NCBI GenBank assembly: GCA_965116625.1
Contig: OZ220717.1
Coordinates: 2,418,001-2,482,000, forward strand
From: VXNE01 sp965116625
Lineage (GTDB): Bacteria > Pseudomonadota > Gammaproteobacteria > Pseudomonadales > Azotimanducaceae
Direction of reading: 5' to 3'
DNA length: 64,000 bases
Each line of letters starts with the position of its first letter. Within the stretch, counting starts at the first letter, position 1. Positions 1-8,763 of the stretch are shown here, piece after piece. A program made the translations under genes and the position numbers. The notes beneath the pieces were generated by a model that had not been told where the DNA came from, did not search any database, and was given only the letters and a program-made list of their open reading frames with translations.

Positions 1-334
1 CGCGCTGGTCGAACTGGAGGGCGGGGACGCCGAACTCGGCCGGGACCTGGCGATGCACGTGACGGCATCGGCGCCTGCGGTCGTAACGCCCGACCAGCTG
101 GATGCGGCGTTTGTTGAAAAGGAACGGGAAATCCTGGTCGCGCAGGCGGCGTCTACCGCAAGGACGCCGGAAATCGCCGAGAAGATGGTGGCTGGCCGCC
201 TGCGCAAGACGCTGGCGGAGCTCAGCCTCGTCGAACAGCCGTTCGTAAAGGACCCCAAAACCAAGGTGGGCAAGCTGCTCGCCGACGCCCACGCACGCTG
301 CGTGCGCATGGTTCGGTACGAAGTCGGGCAATAG
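1..334 (+). CDS. tsf: Elongation factor Ts, C-terminal part (5' end outside window)
   Basis: The reading frame is open from base 2 and ends at 334, so only about 110 C-terminal residues are visible. EF-Ts is the guanine-nucleotide exchange factor that recycles EF-Tu in the cytoplasm. The stretch PFVKDPKTKVGKLL and the preceding helical segment match the C-terminal core and dimerisation region of EF-Ts. The protein ends soon after RYEVG, slightly earlier than the E. coli protein. The next gene is frr, so the order is tsf-frr; pyrH, normally between them, is absent. Confidence 0.93.
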   Translation, partial: ALVELEGGDAELGRDLAMHVTASAPAVVTPDQLDAAFVEKEREILVAQAASTARTPEIAEKMVAGRLRKTLAELSLVEQPFVKDPKTKVGKLLADAHARCVRMVRYEVGQ

Positions 335-408
335 CGGGGAAGGCGCCGGGAACCGCTCGGGGCCACGGCGCTTCGTCGCTGCAGGGTGGCGACAAGGGAG
401 GTGATCGC
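335..408. other. Short tsf-frr spacer where pyrH is normally found
   Basis: Only 74 bases separate the tsf stop from the frr start, and they contain no coding remnant. UMP kinase (pyrH) usually sits here in proteobacteria. The spacer ends with GGGAGGTGATC (395-405), an almost perfect Shine-Dalgarno sequence for frr. Confidence 0.8.
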
Positions 409-972
409 ATGGAACTCATCGACGAAATCGTCAGCGATGCCGACTCCAGGATGGCCAAGTCGCTGGAAGCGTTGCATTCCGCCTTCGCGCGCATCCGCAC
501 GGGGCGCGCGCACCCCTCGTTGCTGGATGGCGTCGAAGTGGAGTACTACGGCGTGGCGACGCCCATCAACCAGATGGCGACCGTCACGGTGGAGGAGGGC
601 CGGACGCTGGTGATCGCGCCCTGGGAAAAGCGGATGGTGCCGGACCTCGAGAAGGCGATCCTGAGAAGCAACCTCGGCCTCACCCCAACCTCTACCGGGG
701 ACGTCATCCGGCTGGTGCTTCCGCCCCTGACCGAGGAGAACCGCCGTGACCTTACAAGGCAGGCGCGCAACGAAACGGAACACGCAAGGGTGGCCATACG
801 CAATGTTCGCCGCGATGCGAACAACGACGTCCGTGAGTTCCTGAAGGAGAAGGAGATCACGGAGGACGAGGCGCACCGGGCGATCCAGGAGATCCAGAAG
901 GTCACGGACGAGCGCGTGGCGCAGGCGGACAGCGACCTCGAGCGAAAAGAAAGCGACTTGATGGAAATTTGA
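409..972 (+). CDS. frr: Ribosome recycling factor
   Basis: 187 residues, close to the 185 of E. coli RRF. It acts with EF-G to split post-termination ribosomes in the cytoplasm. Diagnostic stretches are RIRTGRAHPSLLDG near residue 30, VEYYG, LPPLTEENRRDLT near residue 105 and ARVAIRNVRRDAN near residue 125, covering both the three-helix bundle and the hinge/beta domain. The ATG at 409 has a near-perfect Shine-Dalgarno (GGAGGTGATC) seven bases upstream, which fixes the start. It lies between tsf and uppS. Confidence 0.98.
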   Translation: MELIDEIVSDADSRMAKSLEALHSAFARIRTGRAHPSLLDGVEVEYYGVATPINQMATVTVEEGRTLVIAPWEKRMVPDLEKAILRSNLGLTPTSTGDVIRLVLPPLTEENRRDLTRQARNETEHARVAIRNVRRDANNDVREFLKEKEITEDEAHRAIQEIQKVTDERVAQADSDLERKESDLMEI

Positions 973-1024
973 GCGAGATTTGCACGAACCAGGGTCGTCC
1001 CACCGATAGTCTAGCCGTCCTGGT

Positions 1025-1798
1025 TTGTCGGGTGCGTGGGGAATGATGCGCGTCGAATTGCAGCACGAGGCCGATATCTGGGAGGCGACGGCGGTTTCCG
1101 ACGTGCCCCGGCATGTGGCGATCATCATGGACGGCAACCGCCGATGGGCGAGGAGACGAAACCTGTCAGCGGCGAATGGCCACCGCGAGGGAGCCGACAA
1201 CGTCAGGGCCGTCGCGGAGGCATGCGCGGACGCGGGCGTGAAGTACCTGACGCTGTTTGCTTTCAGCACGGAGAACTGGTGCCGGCCCGAACGCGAGGTC
1301 GCCGTGCTGATGGACCTCATGCGGGGTTTCCTCTCAGACGACGTGGACGAACTGCACGCCAAGAACGTCAAGCTCAGCATCGTCGGAGACCGCGCGCGTT
1401 TCGACCGCGACCTGCAGCTGTTGATGGATCGGGCGGAACGGATCACCCGTCCCAATGAACGCCTGTTCCTCACCATTGCGGCGAACTACGGGGGCCGCTG
1501 GGACATTACCCAGGCGGCGCGGCGACTGGCCCTGGATGCGCGCGCGGGACGCGTTGATCCGGCCCGCATCGACGATGGCGTGTTCGCTTCGTACCTGAAC
1601 CTGGCCGCGCTGCCCGCGCCGGACCTCTGCGTCCGCACGGGCGGTGAACAGCGCATCAGCAACTTTCTGCTGTGGGACCTTGCCTACACCGAACTCTATT
1701 TCGCCGCGGAGTGCTGGCCGGACTTCGGCGCCGACGCGCTGCAGCGCGCGCTGATGGAGTTCGGCTCTCGCCAGCGGCGCTTCGGCGGTCGCGATTGA
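1025..1798 (+). CDS. uppS: Undecaprenyl diphosphate synthase (cis-prenyltransferase)
   Basis: Condenses isopentenyl diphosphate onto farnesyl diphosphate to give the C55 lipid carrier for peptidoglycan and O-antigen. Visible motifs are HVAIIMDGNRRWARRR (catalytic Asp in DGN), FAFSTENWCRP, AANYGGRWD and RTGGEQRISNFLLW, the full cis-prenyltransferase signature. The open frame starts with TTG at 1025, but ATG at 1043 or 1046, after a GTGGGG stretch, may be the true start (about 250 residues, E. coli 253). Its stop touches the cdsA start. The protein needs IPP although none of the MEP genes usual in this cluster is present. Confidence 0.97.
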   Translation: MSGAWGMMRVELQHEADIWEATAVSDVPRHVAIIMDGNRRWARRRNLSAANGHREGADNVRAVAEACADAGVKYLTLFAFSTENWCRPEREVAVLMDLMRGFLSDDVDELHAKNVKLSIVGDRARFDRDLQLLMDRAERITRPNERLFLTIAANYGGRWDITQAARRLALDARAGRVDPARIDDGVFASYLNLAALPAPDLCVRTGGEQRISNFLLWDLAYTELYFAAECWPDFGADALQRALMEFGSRQRRFGGRD

Positions 1799-2626
1799 TT
1801 GCTTAGACTCCGTCTCGCGACCGCGCTTGTCCTGGCCCCGGCGGTCCTCGCCGGGGTTGTATTTCTGCCGGACAACCTGTTCGCGGCGTTCGTTTTCCTT
1901 CTGGCAGCTTTCGGCCTCTACGAGTGGGCGGGGCTCGCGGGTATTGCGAACGCGACCAACAGGATCGCGTATGTGTGTCTGGCCGGGCTGTGCATGTACG
2001 CGCTATGGCTTCAGTCCGAGTGGCGGATGGCAATGCTGGTCGCGACAGCCGCCTTCTGGCTGTTCGCTTGCCTGTTCGTGGTGCTTATGGCTGCGGGGGG
2101 CATTGGCTGGCGTGGTTCGAGCCAGGGCGATGGCGACCGGACGCTGCTGGCGTTGATGGCCCCGTGCGGCATCCTGGCTTTCACGGGCGCCTGGTTGGGA
2201 CTGGTCCTGCTGCATGCCTCCGAAGACGGATATTGGCTGATCATCTGGGCGTTCGTGGTGGCCTGGTCGGTGGACACCGGGGCCTATTTCGTGGGCCGGG
2301 CCTGGGGCAGGACCAGGTTGGCGCCGCGGGTAAGCCCGGGGAAGACCTGGGAAGGCGTCGCGGGGGGCATGTGCGCGGGCGTTGCAGTCGGGTGCGGGCT
2401 GGCCTGGACGCTCGACCTGGGACCGCTCCCGGAGTGGGCCGCGGCGACCGTTGCACTGTCGGTCGTTGCCGTGTTCGGTGACCTGTTCGAGAGCGCGATA
2501 AAGCGCGCCTCTGGAACCAAGGACTCGGGAACGCTGCTGCCTGGTCACGGCGGTGTGCTCGATCGCATCGATTCGACCATCGCGGTGGTGCCGGTATTTG
2601 CCCTCTGGGCTGCTGTTATGATGTGA
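1799..2626 (+). CDS. cdsA: Phosphatidate cytidylyltransferase (CDP-diglyceride synthase)
   Basis: Makes CDP-diacylglycerol from phosphatidate and CTP, the branch point of phospholipid synthesis, in the inner membrane. The 275-residue protein is very hydrophobic, with about eight membrane segments. The CDP-diglyceride synthase signature lies near the C-terminus as SAIKRASGTKDSG followed by LPGHGGVLDRIDS. The TTG start at 1799 follows the uppS stop with no spacer, implying translational coupling. The next gene is rseP after 45 bases; dxr, which often separates them, is missing. Confidence 0.95.
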   Translation: MLRLRLATALVLAPAVLAGVVFLPDNLFAAFVFLLAAFGLYEWAGLAGIANATNRIAYVCLAGLCMYALWLQSEWRMAMLVATAAFWLFACLFVVLMAAGGIGWRGSSQGDGDRTLLALMAPCGILAFTGAWLGLVLLHASEDGYWLIIWAFVVAWSVDTGAYFVGRAWGRTRLAPRVSPGKTWEGVAGGMCAGVAVGCGLAWTLDLGPLPEWAAATVALSVVAVFGDLFESAIKRASGTKDSGTLLPGHGGVLDRIDSTIAVVPVFALWAAVMM

Positions 2627-2671
2627 GGCCGGCCGCGATCCCGCGCGCCGGCACTTTGGACGAGACAGCGC

Positions 2672-4009
2672 ATGGAAGCACTGCAGTACGTCTTCTTCTT
2701 CCTCGTGACGATAGCGATCCTCGTTACGGTGCACGAGTACGGGCACTATCTCGCCGCGCGCGCCTCTGGTGTCAGGATCCTGAGGTTCTCGGTAGGTTTC
2801 GGCCGCCCGCTGCTATCGTGGACGGACAAGCGCGGCACTGCATTCATCGTCGCTGCCATTCCCCTGGGCGGATACCTGCAGATGCACGGCGAAGACGGGG
2901 ATTCCGGAGACTGGGAGCCGGACGAGACATCGGAATACCCGAACATTCCCTTCGACAAGCTGTCGCCCTGGTGGCGAATCGTCATCGCCGCGGCGGGCCC
3001 GGGCGCCAATTTCGTGCTTGCGTTCGCGGTCTACTGGGCGCTCGCGGTGGCAGGTGCCACGGCGTACATCCCCATCGTGGGCACGGTGGAGGAAGATACG
3101 CCGGCGCACCTCGCCGGATTGCGTGGTGGAGAGGAACTCATTGCCATCGATGGCCGTCCGACGCCGACCTGGCGTGAAGTCAACGTGGCCCTGGCCCGGC
3201 GTCTCGGAGATACCGGAGACATCGAAATCTCGGCGAAGCGGCCGGAACACGCCTCGGCGCGGGTCTACCGCATTCCGGTGGAACAGTGGAGTCGCGGCGA
3301 GGAAGCGCCGGACCCGTTCGCAAGTCTCGGGCTCCTCCCGCTGCCGGCGATGATCGGGCGCGTACTGGACGACAGCGCGGCCGAGCGCGCGGGTTTGCGT
3401 GCATGGGACAGGGTATTGGCGGTGGACGGCGATCCGGTCGAGACCTGGGGCGACTGGGTCGAGGCCGTGCGCGCGGCGCCGGGACGGGCGTTGTCGCTCC
3501 GCGTGGATCGGGGCGGGCACGAAGTCGAAGTCCGGCTGACGCCGAGCGCCGAGTCGGCGGGCGGAGAATCGATCGGGTTCGCCGGCGTCGAGGCGCCGGT
3601 TCGAACGGTCCGTCACTCGGTGGTGGATGCCATTGCCTGGGGTGCGAACGAAACGGCTGCAAATACGATGCTCACCCTGAACCTCCTCGGCAAGATGTTT
3701 GCCGGGATGGTCTCGCCGAAGACCCTGTCGGGTCCGGTGAGGATCGCCAAGATCGCGAAGGACTCGGCGCAGACGGGCTGGCGGAATTTCCTCAACATCC
3801 TTGCGCTGCTGTCGATCAGCCTGGGCGTCATCAATCTTCTTCCGATACCCATACTCGACGGTGGCCACATCCTGTTCGCCTGCGCCCAGATCGTGGCCCG
3901 CAGACCGGTGCCGCAGCAGGTACAGGCCATCGGCATGCGCATCGGGCTTTTCCTGGTCGGTTTCACCATGCTGTTCGTCATCTATAATGACGTCGCGCAG
4001 TTGCTCTGA
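2672..4009 (+). CDS. rseP: RIP site-2 zinc metalloprotease RseP
   Basis: Inner-membrane protease that cleaves the anti-sigma factor RseA and remnant signal peptides in the sigma-E envelope stress response. The 445-residue protein (E. coli 450) has the zinc-binding HEYGH in the first membrane helix (about residues 22-26), two periplasmic PDZ domains (roughly 115-220 and 220-310), and the third zinc-ligand region NLLPIPILDGGH near residue 395. The neighbours are cdsA and bamA, as usual. An ATG start at 2672 places the HExxH at the expected depth. Confidence 0.97.
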   Translation: MEALQYVFFFLVTIAILVTVHEYGHYLAARASGVRILRFSVGFGRPLLSWTDKRGTAFIVAAIPLGGYLQMHGEDGDSGDWEPDETSEYPNIPFDKLSPWWRIVIAAAGPGANFVLAFAVYWALAVAGATAYIPIVGTVEEDTPAHLAGLRGGEELIAIDGRPTPTWREVNVALARRLGDTGDIEISAKRPEHASARVYRIPVEQWSRGEEAPDPFASLGLLPLPAMIGRVLDDSAAERAGLRAWDRVLAVDGDPVETWGDWVEAVRAAPGRALSLRVDRGGHEVEVRLTPSAESAGGESIGFAGVEAPVRTVRHSVVDAIAWGANETAANTMLTLNLLGKMFAGMVSPKTLSGPVRIAKIAKDSAQTGWRNFLNILALLSISLGVINLLPIPILDGGHILFACAQIVARRPVPQQVQAIGMRIGLFLVGFTMLFVIYNDVAQLL

Positions 4010-4131
4010 CGATATGCGGGTAGCCCGAGGGCGCGGCAGCGCGGTCTGTTACCTGTCCGAACGTCGAAAACCGAACATACCTCATTGAAATGCAATGCCC
4101 TTTGCTGATTCAACAAGCGCCTTGGTGAGAT

Positions 4132-6522
4132 ATGCGGGCTAGATTGAAACGAACTACCGTGGTTGCGGGCCTGCTCGCTGTCCTCCTTTCGGTCGGCGCA
4201 TCGGCATGGGAACCGTTTCGCGTCGGTGATATCCGCCTCCTTGGCCTGCAGCGGGTCTCCGCGGGCACGGTCTTCAATCTGCTGCCGCTGTCCGTCGGTG
4301 ACGTGATCGACAGCGTCGCGGTGCGAGAGCTCGTGCGGGAACTGTTCGCGTCGGGCTATTTCGACGACGTCACCATGTCCCGGGACGACGACATCCTCAT
4401 CGTCAGCGTGCGGGAGCGGCCATCCATCGAGTCGATCGAAATCGACGGCAACAAGGCGATCAAGACAGAGAGCCTGATGGACGCGTTGTCAGGGCAGGGC
4501 CTCCGGGAAGGTGAGATCTTCAAACAGGCGACCCTGGAGCGCGTCGGGCTCGAGCTGGAGCGAAGCTACGTCTCGCAGGGGCGCTACAACGCCACCATCG
4601 AAACCAAGGCGGATCCGCTGCCCCGCAATCGTGTCGCGATCGAGATCAACATCGACGAGGGCAACAATTCAGGCATTCGCCATATCAATATCGTCGGCAA
4701 CACGGTGTTCTCCCAGGCGGAACTGCTCGACGACCTGGAGTTGAAGCATCCTTCCCTGTTTTCCTTCTTTCGCGGCGACGACAAGTATTCGCAGGAGAAG
4801 CTCTCGGGTGACATCGAGCGCGTCGAGTCCTACTACCAGGACCGGGGACACGTGGACATGTCCGTGCGTTCCGCGCAGGTCAGCATCAGCCCGGACAGGA
4901 AGCAGGTCTACGTGACCGTGAACATCAACGAGGGCGAGCTGTACACGGTCAACGAAGTCGACCTGGCGGGCGAACTCCGGGACGTGGACCCCGACGTGAT
5001 CAAGAGCCTGTTTCTCGTGGCCGAGGGACAGACGTTCTCGCGGGCCCTCATGACCTCTACCGAGGAGCGGATAACCGCGGTGCTGGGCAATTCCGGGTAC
5101 ACCTTCGCCTCGGCGACCGGGATTCCCGAAACGCGCGATGACGGTACCGTGAATGTCACCTTTTACGTGGAGGCGGGCCAGCGCGCCTATGTCCGGCGCC
5201 TCTCCTTCACGGGCAACAGCGTGACCCACGACGAGGTGCTGCGCCGTGAGATGCGCCAGATCGAGGGTGGCTGGGCGTCCACCGCGCAGATCGAGTTGTC
5301 GAAGGTTCGCCTCGAGCGCCTCGGTTATTTCGAGGAAGTCAATGTCGAAACGCCCGAGGTGCCGGGCACCGATGACCAGATCGACGTGGAGTTCTCGGTC
5401 AAGGAGCAGCCGACCGGCGTCATCTCGGGCCAACTCGGCTACCAGGAAATCACCGGCTTGCACCTCGGTGCAAGCTATCAGCAACAGAACGTGGCGGGCA
5501 CCGGCAACAGCATCGGAGTCAGCATTGGCTGGAACGACTTCTACAAGCACGTGACCGGGAATTTCTTCGACCCCTACTTCACTGCGGACGGCGTCAGCCG
5601 GGGTTACAGCTTCTATTTCAGGCGCTCGGACTACTCCGGCTTGAACCTCGCCCGGTTCTCGACCGATGCGCTTGGCGTGGGCGCCACCTTCGGGTTCCCG
5701 ATCAGCGAGACGCAACGCATCCAGTTCGGGGTCACGGTGGAGCAGACCGAGATCACGGAGGGGCTGTTCGCCGCGCTCGAGATTGCGGATTTCATCGAGC
5801 GTGAAGAAGGGAACTTCCTTAACTGGAAGGCGGAAGGCTCCTGGCTCAGCTCGACCTTGAACCGGGGCCTGTTCCCCACTGCCGGCCGGAGCCAGTCGGT
5901 GGGACTGGAGGTGGCGATTCCGGGCAGCGAACTGTCCTTCTTCAAGTTGCAATACGCGATTGACCAGTACTTTCGGCTGCCTCGCGGCTGGTCGCTCAGG
6001 ACGCGAAGCGAAGTGGGCTACGGCGGCGTGTACGGGGACACGGAGACGTTCCCGTTCTACGAGCACTTTTTCGCCGGAGGCTTCGGCTCCGTCCGGGGCT
6101 TCGAACGGAGTACCCTCGGCCCGAGGGGTACGGAGCCGCCCACCTCGACCTTCATCGATCCGGACGGTCTGCCGATCGGAGGCAACCTCCTTTTCGAGGC
6201 GAGTGCCGAGCTCATCTTCCCGCTGCCTTTCCTGGAGAACCGGGGCCAGTTCCGGCCGGTGTTCTTCGTCGACGTGGGTAACGTGTTCAATACGGACTGT
6301 CCCACGCCGGAGCGCCTGGCGCGCGTCGCCGAAGTCGACCCATCGGAAATCATCGTGCGCTGCGAGGATTTCTCGGTGGACGCGCTGCGGTACAGCGCCG
6401 GTTTTTCCGTCACCTGGCTGACCGGAATGGGACCGATGACCTTCGTTCTCGCGAGGCCGTTCAACGCCGGTCCCTTCGACGAAGAGGAGACCTTCTCGTT
6501 CGAACTCGGCAGAACGCTGTAG
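4132..6522 (+). CDS. bamA: Outer membrane protein assembly factor BamA
   Basis: Central Omp85 subunit of the BAM complex, which inserts beta-barrel proteins into the outer membrane. The 796-residue protein (E. coli 810) has an N-terminal signal peptide ending near ASA/WEPF, five POTRA domains to about residue 420 and a C-terminal 16-strand barrel. The Omp85 loop-6 motif appears as SVRGFERSTLGP around residue 650. GGTGAG precedes the ATG. The gene lies between rseP and skp, in the conserved order for outer-membrane biogenesis. The C-terminal residues ELGRTL are a variant of the usual aromatic-terminated beta-signal. Confidence 0.97.
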   Translation: MRARLKRTTVVAGLLAVLLSVGASAWEPFRVGDIRLLGLQRVSAGTVFNLLPLSVGDVIDSVAVRELVRELFASGYFDDVTMSRDDDILIVSVRERPSIESIEIDGNKAIKTESLMDALSGQGLREGEIFKQATLERVGLELERSYVSQGRYNATIETKADPLPRNRVAIEINIDEGNNSGIRHINIVGNTVFSQAELLDDLELKHPSLFSFFRGDDKYSQEKLSGDIERVESYYQDRGHVDMSVRSAQVSISPDRKQVYVTVNINEGELYTVNEVDLAGELRDVDPDVIKSLFLVAEGQTFSRALMTSTEERITAVLGNSGYTFASATGIPETRDDGTVNVTFYVEAGQRAYVRRLSFTGNSVTHDEVLRREMRQIEGGWASTAQIELSKVRLERLGYFEEVNVETPEVPGTDDQIDVEFSVKEQPTGVISGQLGYQEITGLHLGASYQQQNVAGTGNSIGVSIGWNDFYKHVTGNFFDPYFTADGVSRGYSFYFRRSDYSGLNLARFSTDALGVGATFGFPISETQRIQFGVTVEQTEITEGLFAALEIADFIEREEGNFLNWKAEGSWLSSTLNRGLFPTAGRSQSVGLEVAIPGSELSFFKLQYAIDQYFRLPRGWSLRTRSEVGYGGVYGDTETFPFYEHFFAGGFGSVRGFERSTLGPRGTEPPTSTFIDPDGLPIGGNLLFEASAELIFPLPFLENRGQFRPVFFVDVGNVFNTDCPTPERLARVAEVDPSEIIVRCEDFSVDALRYSAGFSVTWLTGMGPMTFVLARPFNAGPFDEEETFSFELGRTL

Positions 6523-6549
6523 TGCGGCCGCGTGGAAACGAATCCGGGC

Positions 6550-6578
6550 GTGATAATCGGACAGCATCCACTTACAAT
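6550..6578 (+). promoter_or_regulatory. Possible sigma70 promoter before skp
   Basis: GTGATA (6550-6555) and TACAAT (6573-6578) are spaced by 17 bases in the bamA-skp gap, about 45 bases before the skp start region. Each hexamer differs from consensus at one or two positions. The site could give skp-lpxD-fabZ-lpxA transcription independent of bamA. Confidence 0.35.
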
Positions 6579-6638
6579 CGCCGGGATTGTCGACGTAGTC
6601 GCCGGCGGAGCTGAATTTTAGCGATGAGGAGAATGGGT

Positions 6639-7145
6639 GTGGTCAAGAGACTGGCGGGGACTTTACTCGCGGTGTTCTGTCTTTCCGCCGCCGGTGCTGC
6701 AGCGGAGTACAAGTTTGCCGTGCTGGACGTGAACCGCGCGATAGGCGACAGCGAAGAAGCGAAGTCTCTGGCGGCCCAGGTGGAGCAGGACCTGAAGGCG
6801 GACCAGGATGCCCTGCAGACGCTCGCGGAAGAGATTCAGGGCTTGCAGGAGCGGCTGCAGAACGATGCCGAGATCCTGGGCGATGCCGAGAAGCGCGGGA
6901 TGCAGAAGGACATCGAGGACAAGCAGCTCGACTACGAATTCGGCGTGAACAAGTTCCGCAAGGAGTTGCAGGATCGCCAGCAGGAGATTTTCCGGCAGAT
7001 GGCGCCGAAACTGGATGCCGTCCTGAAAGACCTGATCGAGATCGAGGGATACGACGTCGTGTTCCCGCGAGCGGGGCTGTTGTACGTGAACACGAAGCAC
7101 GACATCACGCGCAAGGTCACCGAAAAGATCAACGAGAAGCAGTAG
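6639..7145 (+). CDS. skp: Periplasmic chaperone Skp/OmpH
   Basis: Trimeric jellyfish-shaped chaperone that carries unfolded outer-membrane proteins across the periplasm to BamA. A signal peptide (LAGTLLAVFCLSAAGAAA) is followed by the conserved KFAVLDVNRA strand, a long charged coiled-coil arm and the returning strand YDVVFPRAGLLYVN. The frame is open from ATG 6624, but GAGGAGA at 6626-6632 is well placed for the GTG at 6639, giving about 168 residues. It lies directly between bamA and lpxD, as in most gammaproteobacteria. Confidence 0.93.
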   Translation: MVKRLAGTLLAVFCLSAAGAAAEYKFAVLDVNRAIGDSEEAKSLAAQVEQDLKADQDALQTLAEEIQGLQERLQNDAEILGDAEKRGMQKDIEDKQLDYEFGVNKFRKELQDRQQEIFRQMAPKLDAVLKDLIEIEGYDVVFPRAGLLYVNTKHDITRKVTEKINEKQ

Positions 7146-7180
7146 CCGGGAAGCCATAAAGAGAAGCGGTAAAGAGCTCC

Positions 7181-8269
7181 GTGGCCGCCGCGCTCAGGGA
7201 ATTCACGCTAGGGGAAATCGCCGATCGCATCGGTGCCGTCGTCCATGGCGATGCCGGCACCCGGGTGAACCGTCTCGGTTCGCTGGAAAGCGCCAGGTGC
7301 GGCGATCTCGCGCACCTCTCAAGCCCGGCCTACAAGCGCTTCCTTGCGGGCACCGCTGCCACGGCGGTCATTCTGCGCGAGAGGGACGTGGCGGACTGTC
7401 CGACTCATGCGCTCGTGACGGATAACCCGTATCACGCCTTCGCCCTGGCGTCGGCGATGTTCGATATCACGCCTGCTTCCCAATCGGGAATCCACGCTAG
7501 CGCGACCGTCTCGTCGACGGCGAGCATTGGCGAGGGGGTCGCGATCGCACCGGGAGCGGTGGTGATGGAGGATGTCGTGCTGGGCGACCGCGCGCAGCTC
7601 GGTGCCGGCGTCTTCGTGGGGGCGGGCGCTGCGGTCGGTGAGGATACCGTCGTCATGCCGAACGCCACGCTCTGCCACGGGGTCACGATCGGCCGCCGCT
7701 GCGTGATTCATCCGGGCGCTGTCATTGGTGCCGACGGCTTCGGCTTCGCCCCGGACGCGGCAGGGCAACTGCAGATGATCGCCCAGCTCGGCGGCGTTCG
7801 GGTGGGCGATGACGTGCGCATCGGCGCATGCACGACGATCGACCGGGGCGCCATCGACGACACGGTGATCGAGCGGGGGGTCAAGATCGACAACCTGGTG
7901 CAGGTGGGACACAACTGCCGCATCGGCGCGGACACCGTCCTTTGCGGTTGCGTGGGACTGGCAGGGAGTACCCGGATTGGCCGCCACTGCATGCTGGGCG
8001 GCGGCGTCGGAGTGGCCGGAGACGGGCCGGTCGAGGTCTGCGACGGCGTTTCCGTCAGCGCCATGACGCACGTGTCGGGTTCGATAAGCGAGCCAGGCAT
8101 CTATTCCGGCGGCGTGCCGCATAATACGAACCGTCGGTGGAAGCGCAACGTGCTGCGTTTCGCACAGCTCGATACCATCGCCAAGCGCCTGCGCAAGCTG
8201 GAGAAGGCGATGCGGGGGTCGCCGCCGGCACGGGCCCCGGGAAAGCGCCTGCGGGAAGAGCAGCAATGA
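7181..8269 (+). CDS. lpxD: UDP-3-O-acyl-glucosamine N-acyltransferase LpxD
   Basis: Adds the N-linked hydroxyacyl chain to UDP-3-O-acylglucosamine, the third step of lipid A synthesis. The 362-residue protein (E. coli 341) has an N-terminal uridine-binding domain, then a left-handed beta-helix of hexapeptide repeats (about residues 105-300) and a C-terminal helix. The active-site region GHNCRIG, with the catalytic His, is visible near residue 245. The start is GTG at 7181, 35 bases after skp. It heads the lipid A gene run with fabZ, lpxA and lpxB. The C-terminus (RGSPPARAPGKRLREEQQ) is slightly long and basic. Confidence 0.96.
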   Translation: MAAALREFTLGEIADRIGAVVHGDAGTRVNRLGSLESARCGDLAHLSSPAYKRFLAGTAATAVILRERDVADCPTHALVTDNPYHAFALASAMFDITPASQSGIHASATVSSTASIGEGVAIAPGAVVMEDVVLGDRAQLGAGVFVGAGAAVGEDTVVMPNATLCHGVTIGRRCVIHPGAVIGADGFGFAPDAAGQLQMIAQLGGVRVGDDVRIGACTTIDRGAIDDTVIERGVKIDNLVQVGHNCRIGADTVLCGCVGLAGSTRIGRHCMLGGGVGVAGDGPVEVCDGVSVSAMTHVSGSISEPGIYSGGVPHNTNRRWKRNVLRFAQLDTIAKRLRKLEKAMRGSPPARAPGKRLREEQQ

Positions 8270-8319
8270 CCGCGGCAAAGAACGCAGCAGGGCAAGCCAC
8301 GGGAGAAGGACGGAATTAG

Positions 8320-8763
8320 ATGATGGATGCGCGCGAGATCATGGACTATCTCCCGCACCGGTTCCCGTTTCTGCTGGTGGACCGCGTGACTTCCCTTGAG
8401 CCGGGGAAGTCGATCAGGGGGTACAAGAACGTCTCGGTCAACGAACCCTTCTTCGCGGGACATTTCCCGGGACATCCCATCATGCCCGGGGTCCTGGTGG
8501 TCGAGGCGATGGCCCAGATTGCGGGCATCCTGGCGTTCAGGACCCACGGACAAAAACCGGCGGAGGGCTTTCTTTACTACCTGGTGGGCGCGGACAAGAC
8601 GCGGTTCAAGCGGCCAGTGCGCCCCGGCGACCGGCTCGACATGGAAGCCACGATCATCAACGAGCACCGCTTCATGATGAAGTTCGAATGCAAGGCGTTC
8701 GTCGAAGGAAACCTCGTGTGTTCTTCCGAAGTAATGTGCGCCCGACAGAGAGCGGAAGATTGA
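8320..8763 (+). CDS. fabZ: 3-hydroxyacyl-ACP dehydratase FabZ
   Basis: Dehydrates 3-hydroxyacyl-ACP in fatty-acid elongation and competes with LpxA/LpxD for hydroxyacyl-ACP. The 147-residue hot-dog protein (E. coli 151) has the catalytic His in LPHRFPFLLVDRV and the catalytic Glu in PGVLVVEAMAQ, plus the GHFPGHPIMPG loop. AGAAGGA lies upstream of the ATG at 8320. Its TGA overlaps the TTG start of lpxA, so the two are translationally coupled. Confidence 0.97.
   Translation: MMDAREIMDYLPHRFPFLLVDRVTSLEPGKSIRGYKNVSVNEPFFAGHFPGHPIMPGVLVVEAMAQIAGILAFRTHGQKPAEGFLYYLVGADKTRFKRPVRPGDRLDMEATIINEHRFMMKFECKAFVEGNLVCSSEVMCARQRAED

Noticed and set aside
4669..6567. 632-codon minus-strand frame across bamA
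   Set aside because: It is a shadow of bamA, with no start signal and no recognisable domain.
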